Of a stretch of DNA of 64,000 nucleotides, positions 37,601 through 49,600 are shown one piece after another. The stretch's first letter is position 1. Every line of letters begins with the position of its first letter. Where the stretch lies: assembly GCA_030562195.1 (NCBI GenBank), contig JAUJPP010000002.1, positions 4,650,001-4,714,000 of the forward strand. The letters are read 5' to 3'. The DNA is from Nipponacmea schrenckii. Taxonomy: Eukaryota > Mollusca > Gastropoda > Lottiidae. The translations under genes were made by a program, and so were the position numbers. The notes under the pieces were generated by a model that worked only from the letters and a program-made list of their open reading frames with translations, made no database searches and was not told the origin of the DNA.

Positions 37601-40600
37601 TTGTCAACAGAATTAGGCCTACACTAGTTGTCCTGGATCTGAAAGAAATCCGAAAAGAGTTTTGCACTTTTTGTAGCCTTTAAAACAATGAAATGGACGA
37701 AGATGCAATGAATTTAGTTTGTTAAATAGTAATTTGGTGTAAAAGACAAACCTTGTGGCAAAAATAAAATTTGAGTTGTATCCAACAACTCTAGATTCTC
37801 CAATGCCAGCACCCAATATCAGATGAATATTTGAAACATAAGCATTTCAAAATAAATGACAGAGAAACTTAACAACAAGTTGAATTCCACTTATCTACAT
37901 ATGAACTTTATGAATGCAGAAAAAAATAGAGTTGGCCAGAAAAACGAAGTAGCACCAGGAAATGGACAAATGCTGCCTGACTATAATGTTTTGTTTACAA
38001 TTCAAAAATCTTATCTGCTAATTTCAACTCAAAACCTTACCACATATAGTAAGCAATATGAGGTTATTGAATATCTGTTAAATTTAATTATTTTTAATGA
38101 AAGAGTATAGAATACCTCTTTATAAATTAAGCAGCTTCGTCAATAAAAAATGGAATAAAATGAAATAATAACTAAATTATTAGATTCAGGATTCAGAAAT
38201 TAGATGAAAACTGTTTGTTTGATATAAATAACTAGAATGTATCTATGTATTAATTTATTAGAACCAGAATTTGAAGAAACATGTAACATTACCACTGGAT
38301 GTCATGGTAACTTGACATGTCTATATGTTACATGTGGTTGTGATAATACTGATTATCATGATGGTAATGAATGTTTTCCGAGTAATTTATCTTGTCATTG
38401 ATAGGATTGCTTTGAGGCAAATTTAAATGCTTTTAACCCCCACAAAAAAGGCAAATATAGAAGATCTCATCAACAATTATTATAGAAACCTCCAACCAAT
38501 ATTCAGATTGGAAAATTAGAAAAATTGAAAAAATGAATTTATATATTATTGTAGATGATATCTACCAATTACCTTACAATAACACAAACAATAACTTGTC
38601 GATTTTACACAAAATATGTTTATATGTGTAATATTATTCCTTCTCACCCATTCCTCCTTCCACCATACACATAAATATATATATATATTTCATACTAAGA
38701 ATATTATAATAGATAAACTTTTAATAAGATTTCTTTATAAATTCTTGTCTTCAAACATTTACATATAATGTTTTTTTTTTAAGATAGATTGTTTAAACCA
38801 CAGAAACACCTTGTGATACAATGTTATATGATATTCTTATCCAGATATCTTACATTTCTTGTACTGCTACATATTTTAATTGAATTAAGAACATAAACTC
38901 GTAAGATTTTGGATCTGTATCGCATTTCCTTAAAAATTATTATCGTTTCTATATCTAGATATAAGTTGATAGTTATCATATTGAATTAGAAATACTAATT
39001 CATAGTTTATATTTTGAAATGCTTTTTAACATCACAGTAGTTAAATTAGTTGAGAGTTGTACACCAAGGTTAACCTCATGAAATGTGAAGACAATATTTG
39101 ACCACATAATTCTTTAAAAATTTGTGGATACGATCAGTTAGCAGGAATTCCTAATATCTTCATCACTGTATATGTCAATAAATATGAATTATTCTCGTGG
39201 ATTATTTTGTATTACTTATAGATAAGAAATATAAAGCTGTAGATGAAGTATTAATATATATTTGATTATAAACTTAAGGAAAGTGAAAAGCACAGTGGTA
39301 AATTTCAATATCTCATAACATATAAAATTTTATATAATCTAAATTGTTTCATATTTTTTGCGAGTCATCATCTCATGTATCTATGTATTAATTTATTAGA
39401 ACCAGGATTTAATGGAACATGTAACAGTAACACTGGCTGTCTTGGTAACTTGAAAGGTTTGTCTGATACTGGTGGTAATGGTAATTGTAGTTGTGATAAT
39501 ACTCAATATCATAGTGGTAATAATAATAATCATTATCATGATGTTAATAATAATTATCTTCAGAGTAAGTTAATATAAAGATAAATATAGTCTAAAATTA
39601 GCTATTTATAGAATTTTCTTTTGATTCTTTGTAGAACACTTGTTTGTTGAAATAATAACTGATGCTTATAAACTAGAATATCTTCCAGACTTAGGATAGT
39701 TCTTGAAAAATGTTATACTCCAGTTTTCAATCTACTTATCAAATTTGACATCAAGAATGTTATGAGTATTAATGGTGTTCATTATTCATTCAATAATCAG
39801 GAGCCGCGGTGATTGAGTGAGATAGAAACTTGTTTGTAAAGCTGAGGATCCAGGACTTAATCCTATCACAGGTCGAGATAATACCTTCAAATTTTTCCCC
39901 TTTTTTTTTAAATTGTCAGTGATTCGAGTCAGAGTATTGGATGGGAAAAAGGTTCTTGTCGTTTTGATTACAAAATTAAAATCTTTTCAGGCCGTGCAAA
40001 TAAAAGATTTTTTCTACAGATGAAAATAAAAGAAAAAAAACCAAATTAAAAAGTTTTTCTGGCAAAATGTCCCCATTTTTAACGCATGGGTTCCCATTAC
40101 ACAAATTACTGATTTTTTGGGGGTACTTTTTGTCTTGGCAAATATATTTCAAATAAAAGGCAAAAATTTTTTTTTAAATTTTTTTTTACCGGTGTTAAAA
40201 GAAATTAAAAAAAATTTGTTTTTTTTTAATTTTTTTATTTTTAAGTCCTTATTTTTTAGCCCCCATGCAGATCAGATCAATGTGTTTTTCCCTCCAAAAA
40301 TTTTAAACTACCCGGGGTTCTCCGGTACAAAGACGACTTCCGATTTTAAAAAAAATGCTATCTCCCCTCTCAGAAGTCGTATATCCATAATTCCCAGAGG
40401 CAACAAATACAGCATTATATGATTGGGGGACATTAAACATTACATAATTTGCGACAAAGACAAATTATTTCAAAATGATATACCAAAATCATTTTCTAAA
40501 ATGTTTCTTGTGTCAAAATTGACTTGTTATCATAATCATAATAAGTAAGTAACCTTGACATAACTTTAACTACCCGAGTGGTCTTGTACAAAAGACAACT

Positions 40601-43600
40601 TCCACTTTTGAAGTAATAAATGCTATCTACCATCTCAGAAGTCGTATTATCCATAATTCCCAGAGACAAAAAATACAGCATTAACATAATTAAAGGGCAT
40701 TAAAAAATCGGACGACAAAGACAAAATATTTCAAAATGATATGACAAAATCATTTTCTAAAATGTTGGCTTTATTTCCCAGTTACGATAACATTTCAGGT
40801 ATTAGCCTAATATTGTATAGCATGTGGTAAAATTAACGAAACAATTTTGCTTTTTCTCTCGAAAAGTAATTTGCATCATATATGGATACAAGTGGTCACA
40901 AACCAAAAAACAGGTTAATTCAACTGGACATCCTTCTCTATGAGTAATATAAAAGATACTTCACAATTAACAGACATGTTTTTGAGGTTTGAGATCTGGC
41001 TTCAAACTCAATTAAATCATTATATTTTAGGTCATTTGCCTCCTATATATAAACGGCACAGAATTCACATTGACATAAAAAAAAAAATTTTAAATTACAT
41101 ATATTTTGCTTTTCCTTTTTTAATCAGTTTGTATTGAGTGATACAATTTTATTTACTGATATTTTTACTAGCAATATAAAGACATAACTTGATAGGGAAA
41201 TCGTGCTTTTTTTACTTCTTTGGGGGGGGGGGGGAAGGAATGGGTAATTATTAATTTTTTTTTCTTTATTTGTATCTTTTAAGGAAAACTAAACTTTGGT
41301 GTGAATGAAATAATATATTTTGCAAGTAAATAGATTCATTTACTGTTTAATTTGTAATATTTGTTAATGATGAATTGTTATATGTATTTTCAGAAGGAGG
41401 ATATGGTGATCCTGTACCACAACAGACTCTTGTCAAGTTATAAATGGTGGTTGTTATACAAACAACAGTGTATCAAATTGTATGTGTAATGATAATTTCT
41501 ATACAGACAACAATGTGTGTAGACCCGGTGAGTATTATATTTATTATTATCATTATTAATTTGTTAATATTGAGAAATATTTAATCTGTAACAGGTATAA
41601 TGTTACTTGAAGAGAGAGAGATTCACCTCAAACGGTCAATTCTATCAAGATAATATTTTCTTGACATGAATAAGATTCAAACTTCTCCCTTTTGTACTAA
41701 TTTTACAACACTAAAACTCATATACAATTTAGGTTTAAAAAATAGCCTGATCTGTTAAAAAGTTGTGTCTATTTTATTGATGATCCAATGAGAAAATAAT
41801 GGGAAATAAGCCCAATTCAGTTGTGATTTGCATGGACTATTTTATGTACCTTTTACATACATGATACCCCAGTCAATATCAGACATGATACATAATGCTA
41901 TATAAATTCTGACTAACACTTATCTATATTATTATAATTATACATGTAGGTAGATTTTTAATCTAAATAATGTAATTGATAAATGTGAAGTCAACTGGAT
42001 GTGTTTAGATAGAATCAGACAAAACAATATTATTTGTGTAGCTGGAAAAGTAATGTTTGATGAAGATCAAATTTTTCATGTCATAACAATTATAATGATG
42101 ATTAGCCTACTTTCTATATTTTATTAAAATTTTAATTGGAGTAAAATCTGCTCTAGACTGGATTAAATTTTGTTATGTTTAGTTTAGTTTAAGTTTAAGT
42201 TTAATATATTGATTTTATACCACTAAAATCATTGCTTACTGATAAAAACTGTTAAACCCCAAATGCGAAAATTTGAATTATTTTTCAGATGATGAGTATC
42301 ATGTCCTAATAACTAACGCCATTGCCTAAGATCTGTTTAACAACTATGCTTTGTATTTTATCACCTTACATGAATTATTAATGACTTTAAAATTAGATAT
42401 TAAAGTTTTCCTAAAAATATTCAATATCTAACTTTCACTCTTATATTCATTTAAGTTTTACTATACTTTCTTATTGTAGTTGCTGAACTAAAGCCTACAG
42501 GTGTTACAACAGGAGGTTTAACATCAAATAGTGTAACTATAAACTGGCTAGTTCCTGTCAAAGATGCTATACAGAGTTTTAATATAAAAGGAAATGGGCC
42601 GACTATTGAAAACACCCAGATAGATAGAACTAAACGGACAGTAACAATTACTGGACTAACACCAAATACACAGTATACAAACGTAAGAGTTGAAACTGTT
42701 GTAAGAACTGACAGAAACCCTTCTCTAGTTGTACCATCAGATCAACCTTATATCACCTTTACTACACCTAGTAAGTTTTATTTCATCGAATTATACTGTT
42801 TTCTTGATTTTGTTACATTTAGGTATTCCTAATCATGTAAAAATCAATAGTTGATTCACCAGTTAAATCGCATTAGATGTCCCAATTTGTTAGAAATAGA
42901 TAATAAAACAAAGATGAACATACCTACAAATGTATAGAAACAGTCAATCAAGTATTCATTTTTATTTTATTGTCAAATGTAAATGTTATCAAACATATTT
43001 GTAAACCTAGAACATTGTATTTAGGTTCAATATTTCTAAAATTTATAAATAAAAGATTTTCTAACTCTCAAAAAATTATAAATGGAAAATAAATTCTAGT
43101 TGCGAATAGTGGATGGAACCATGATAAATCACTTTATTCTATAATTGAAGTCTGCAAGAATAATCATAGCTGATAATATTTGATTATTTTACAGAGGCTG
43201 GATACAGAGAACCATGTGATACAACTGATCAATGTAAAGATGGTACAGATACAGAATGTGTAGATATTGGAGGTGATAAAAAATGTTATTGTAAAGAAGG
43301 TTTCTATACAAACAACAACAATCAGTGTAAACATGGTAGGTTTTATTTTAAATAAAAAATAGTATTAAGAAAATTTACAAATGGTTTGTCATGAAGTTGA
43401 CTTTAGAGAATTCAATATTGCTCATGTTTAGAGTGTCAGAAATTCTCCCAAATAATATGATCAACATGATAATTATAAATAACTGTTAAATATGATACAT
43501 TAAATATCAGTTATATAGTCGCAAAGATTTTCTACTTATTTTCTATTAGAAATATAAGTTGAAGATATTCCAGTGTTACTTAAGGTTTTCAATAGATAAG

Positions 43601-46600
43601 CAAAATATATTACAGTTCTGGATTTTAACTTCTATGTGTGATCAAAAACTGTTTTCAGTCCTGCTTGTATATAGATCATATTCAATATGTTTTTGGGGTT
43701 TCCAATTTTCCACCAAATATTTCTACTACATTGTAATTCTTTTATGACTGGTTTAGATATGCTTAAGTAAAAGACGTAGCAAAATGATGAGTATAGAAGT
43801 TGAGAAGGTTACGGGACTCAATATTACTTTACATTCACAGATGTATTAAATTAATCTTGCTAAACTGACTCAGTCAATATAATGACTAATAGTAAAGTGA
43901 CACTATCAAAATCTTTGGCAATTGTACCAATTTCTATACTTCTTCATGTAAACAGTGAGTAGGATTACAGAAAAGATTATTAAATGAGGATGTTCTTTTC
44001 TTATTGAAATAAAAAAAGTATAAAGTTTTCATTAGAAAAGTAGGTCCACAAATAACAATCTGGCTCCATGAGAAATTAGCTATCTTGGATCAATCACAAA
44101 TCTAAGAGACTGGTAGAGCCAATTGTTTGTTCAAATAATGTTTTTACTTCTGTGTAGTTTATCAAGAAACAAGGACTATGTCCAATTGGAAGTAGATTAT
44201 GGAGTTTTCTTTATGGAGATTATATTTTTAAATCGACAACATCATAAGTCTAATACCTAAGAAAAATTTGACTAATTGATTATTCATACTTTGGTAGGGA
44301 TAAATGTTCCTAATTATTTTGGAGTACATATAGCATTCAGCCCTTTTTGTGGCTGTTTTTTTTTTATATCCTTTGCCTATTAATTAAGGTTTGATAAACA
44401 AAATAGTTACAATAAAAGTCATGGTTTCAGACATATTTTTATGGTTTGTAATAACATATTCTAAAATCAACAATATCATATTTGGATCTAATGGTAATTA
44501 GTTTAATTTGTTGAATTATTTCTTATTACAGCTTCAGAGTTGAAAACTACAATTGTTGGTACTGATCCTAAGACTAACACTGTAACAGTTACATGGACAC
44601 TACCACCCAATAATGAATATATATCCAGTATTAGTATAGAAGTAAATGGTATTAAAAATAAAACTGGTATTGGTAATACTGTTGACTCTGTTGAAATAAC
44701 TGGTCTACAACCTGGTACCGTGTACAATATTATAGTTATATCTATAGTTAATACTGATAGAGATTCAAATGAAGTTAAATCAGAGCCAGTATCAACCACT
44801 ACAAGTAAGAAGAAATCAACAACTTTATTAATATCATTATTCCTGAGCAATAACTTTGTAGCTAGAGACCTTTGTTATTGAAATTGGAATTCATTTTTAT
44901 AGGTATTAGGCTATCTTATATATATTTTATACATTTACAAACATGAGAAACTTTGATTATCTATTTTTACTATTTCCAGTATATGAATTTCATGTAACAT
45001 GTTATAATACATAATATGATAATTTATTTTATAGAACAAGAACCTGGTAGTACAGCCATGTAATGATAATTGAACATTTTATAATACATATAGTAATTAA
45101 TTTTATAGAACAAGAACCTGGTAGTACAGACATGTAATGATAATTGAACATTTAATAAAACATGATAATTTATTTTATAGAACAAGAACCTGGTAGTAGC
45201 TGTAATTCTGTACAGCCATGAAATGATAATTGAACATTTAATAATACATATGATAATTAATTTTATAGAACAAGAACCTGGTAGAACAGCCATATAATGA
45301 TAATTGAACATTTAATAATACATATAATAGTTTACTTTATAGAACAAGAACCTGTCAGAACACTATGTAATGATAATTGAACATTTAATAATACATATGA
45401 TAATTAATTTTATAGAACAAGAATCTGGTAGTAGTAGTAACTCTGTACAGGTAGTAGTAGTAACGCCAGTGATACACAGCCATGTACTGTTAATATAATA
45501 TATAATGTAATAATACATAATGATTATTTATTTATAGAACAAGTATCTGGTAGTAGCTGCAACTCTGTACAGCCATGTACTGATAATTTACAATGTTTCA
45601 GCAATATATGTGGATGTAACAGTGATCATTATTTGTTTATGAATTATTGTTATCCAAGTAAGTTTATATTTTTGTATGTTTTCTCAAGAGTTGAAAAATA
45701 AGTATGGTTTATATGTTATAATTTGTAGTATTTGTCTACAATTTTTACATTGATGCATACATCTCTTTAGAGATCATATATTTTGAATAAGATAATTATT
45801 GGTTATTAATCAGAAACTGTTGCATTTACTGGGTATCCAGTATTACCTGGGTATTGAAGATGTTTCTCTTTCTCCAAAACATATTTGGATAGAAATTTCA
45901 TAGTTTCACTGTACAACATTTATCACAAAAGTTTTGCATTGGGATCAGACACATTCCATCTAAAAATATATATAAATATATATATATAAATATATCTAAA
46001 GTACAGATAAAATATTATGGTGATGAAATCCCATAAAACTAAAACTGCTTATTAGACTATAAAAATGAAATACTGCCCATAGTACATAATATATTTATTC
46101 TATATTATAGAATTAGGATATAATGGAGATTGTAGTAATTCAAGTCAAGCTTGTATTCCTGATTTGATATGTTATGCTGGTACTTCAACATGTAAATGTA
46201 AATCTGGTGATTATAAATCTACAAATGAATGTAGGGAAGGTAATTATATATCTATATTGAGTAATACATATAAATAATTAGAAAGTTATCAAGATAGTAA
46301 TTCTAAGTGTAAATATAAACCTGGTGAATATAGATCTGGTAATCAATGTAAACCAGGTAATTATATATCTATATTGAGTAATACATATAAATAATTAGAA
46401 AGTTATCAAGATAGTAATTCTAAATGTAAATATAAACCTGGTGAATATAGATCTGGTAATCAATGTAAACCAGGTAATTATATATCTATATTGAGTAATA
46501 CATATAAATAATTAGAAAGTTATCAAGATAGTAATTCTAAATGTAAATATAAATCTGGTGAATATAGACCTGGTAATCAATGTAAACCAGGTTATTATAT

Positions 46601-49600
46601 ATCTAAATATCTATATATCTATATATTGAGTAATACATATAAATAATTAGAAAGTTATCAAGATAGTAATTCTGTAAATATAAACCTGGTCAATATAGAT
46701 CTGGTAATCAATGTAAACCAGGTAATTATATATCTATATTGAGTAATACATATAAATAATTAGAAAGTTATCAAGATAGTAATTCTAAGTGTAAATATAA
46801 ATCTGGTGAATATAGATCTGGTAATCAATGTAAACCAGGTAATTATATATCTATATTGAGTAATACATATAAATAATTAGAAAGTTATCAAGATAGTAAT
46901 TCTGTAAATGTAAACCTGGTCAATATAGATCTGGTAATCAATGTAAACCAGATAATAATTTAGCTGATATATAAAGATTTAAAAGAAATTTGAAAAAGAA
47001 ATAATGACTATCATTCATTTTTCAATAAATGCAAAAACTAAATTTTCAAGGTGAGATACTATTTTTTTATCGAGAATTCTTGTAATTTTTGTTCCTTGAA
47101 CGTTAAGGAGTATCTTTGTAGGCGTTAACTAGAATGTGTGTATCTAAGACAAGAGATTCATATTCCATTTCACCTTATTAAAACTTATTTGATAAATAAT
47201 TTAAACCCTCTTGTTTTTCAAACATAATGCTCTTTAAAGTCCGTCTATATTACATTTTCAAATTAATATTTGACAATAAATTTATTCGCTATGTTTATTG
47301 TAGTTTGTAATATCTTTTGTTTCTTTTCTTTCAAGTGTCTGAATTGAAACCATCAGATTTTAAAGTAACAGATTCAACTGACAATAGCTTATCTTTCACA
47401 TGGAATGTACTCAGTGATACTTATATTAATGGATATGTGATCAGTGGAAACAATTTTAAAGATACAACTATTCAAAGTAACACAGCTCGTACTGGTAAAG
47501 TTACTGGTCTATCACCAGGAACTGATTATACTAATATTAAGATAACAGCTAGAGTTAGAACTGATAGAGCTAGTAGTACTGATAAATCTGTGTCTGATCA
47601 GACTCTAAGTGATAGTACTAGTAAGTCACATATTAATCCTAGGCTCAAACATTATTTTGAAATGGTTCAAAGAGATGGTAATAGAATGAAGTACATGACT
47701 TGTAGCATAATTTATAGGATCATAATTAGGCACCTAATTTGATTCATTCTAGTAATCAACTACCCTGAAATTGATATGAAACAAAAAGGACACTAGGCAT
47801 TAAGAAAATCTATCAATTATCATAATATCAGGATAGTAGCTTTTTGGATGTTTTATTTATTTTCTGAAAAAGGTTTCAGGATGAAAATATCATATACTAT
47901 CCATACATGTAAATGTTTATGTCATTTATTATTTGAATATAAACATAACCTGCCAAAACAATAATTTCACTTAAGCTTCCAATCCAATTTCATAATTTAA
48001 AATGTAAGATATTTTCATCATTTTGATTTCTAGATCCCGGTGCACCTGGACCATTAGATTCTAATAATGACTATAATACCACTAAAGATATGATTATTAG
48101 ATTTAGTAGACCAGTTGGAGGAGTAGATAATTACAGTGTAGAAATAACAGGACCAGGTCTTAACAACCCTTTCAAACAACAACGTACTACTAATAATATT
48201 AATGTACCAGCTAACACATTACAATCTGGTAGAACATACAGTATCAGTATCATTGCTGTTTATAAAGGAAAGAATAGTGCAGAGTTTTCAATGAATTTCA
48301 GCACAAAATCACAAGGTTAGTGACCATTTTTTGTAAAACAAACAATTTGAAAAGTATGCACAACAGATTAGATGTTCCGTGTATATTAATGTGAAATGGT
48401 TAAATTTTGACATTATTTAATTGAATAACATTCATGAATCTAAAATGAAAAGTCGGTTGATTAAATAAAGCTCTCAATTGTAAAAAAATAGATGAATAAT
48501 AAATACAATCACACCATTTTACTGCAGTAAACCACCAGTTTGGCCCAAAGAATTCTATTATATTAAAAATAAAGATAATTTGAAAATATTTTAAATATAT
48601 GATAAACAATGTTTCTCTTTAAAGACATGGAATCTTCTTCATTGGACTTAGTTTTTTCAGGATCAAAGGTTATTCCATAAGTTACTTTCACTCTATTAAG
48701 TAGTATGATTTCAAACAGGGTGGTGAATTTGTAAAGTTTTTGAAGTAATTGTTTAAAATGTTTTATTTAGGGTCTGAGCCTGTTAAAGATTTAACTATAA
48801 CTAATATCAATAGTAGAAATCTTACAGTATCTTGGTCATATCCTGATGAAGACATGGGTGCTCTTTCTGCTTATATATTAGATGTTAAGATTGGTAATAA
48901 ATGTATACAACAGTTTATATATGTTACTGATATTAATAATACGGTAAGTACCAGGATGTATATTATTATACAATATATATTATGGACACTGACAATCTAA
49001 CTGATTATATATTAGATGTTAAGATTGGTAATAAATGTATACAACAGTTTATATATGTTACTGATATTAATAATAAGGTAAGTACCAGGATGTATATTAT
49101 TATCCAATATATATTATGGACACTGACAATCTAACTGATTATATATTAGATGTTAAGATTGGTAATAAATGTATACAACAGTTTATATATGTTACTGATA
49201 TTAATAATAAGGTAAGTACCAGGATGTATATTATTATCCAATATATATTATGGACACTGACAATCTAACTGATTATATATTAGATGTTAAGATTGGTAAT
49301 AAATGTATACAACAGTTTATATATGTTACTGATATTAATAGTAAGGTAAGTACCAGGATGTATATTATTATCCAATATATATTATGGACACTGACAATCT
49401 AACTGATTATATATTAGATGTTAAGATTGGTAATAAATGTATACAACAGTTTATATATGTTACTGATATTAATAATAAGGTAAGTACCAGGATGTATATT
49501 ATTATCCAATATATATTATTGACACTGACAATCTAACTGATTATATATTAGATGTTAAGATTGGTAATAAATGTATACAACAGTTTATATATGTTACTGA

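Larger units (their letters stand above)
32628..37982 (-). mobile_element. 5.36-kb DNA transposon with XPG/PIN-like nuclease, Academ-like
   Basis: Ends: AGTCAGGAAGCAAATGT and, on the other strand, AGTCAGGCAGCATTTGT. After a short unmatched stretch both continue with CTACTTCGTTTTTCT and GCCAACTCTA, so the imperfect inverted repeats span about 75 bp. The left arm has two empty sites (about 23850 and 25645) reading TACATAATGTTTT. Flanks fit either a 5-bp duplication ATAAT with AGTCAGG ends or a 3-bp duplication TAA with TAGTCAGG ends. The gene inside (33109-37592, - strand) encodes a CXC-type cysteine cluster and an XPG-like nuclease. From memory this combination and a 3-4-bp duplication suit the Academ superfamily. 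The copy is decayed. Confidence 0.8.
31671..38261 (+). other. Intron, mostly filled by a DNA transposon
   Basis: The intron between the first two recognised exons is about 6.6 kb, of which 32628-37982 is the inserted transposon. Apart from that insertion it matches the left arm, including a G-run near 32006. Confidence 0.75.
30308..44533 (+). repeat. Right arm of the large inverted duplication
   Basis: Counterpart of the left arm. It starts 230 bp after the 500-N gap, so the unresolved centre is the gap plus 30078-30307. It carries the same EGF and FN3 exons on the + strand. It has one large private insertion (32628-37982) and lacks the Helitron-like, MITE and 1.5-kb insertions of the left arm. 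Transcription in both arms points away from the centre. Confidence 0.9.

Noticed and set aside
44503..44850. 115-residue - strand frame
   Set aside because: It is the antisense shadow of the FN3 exon at 44532-44804.
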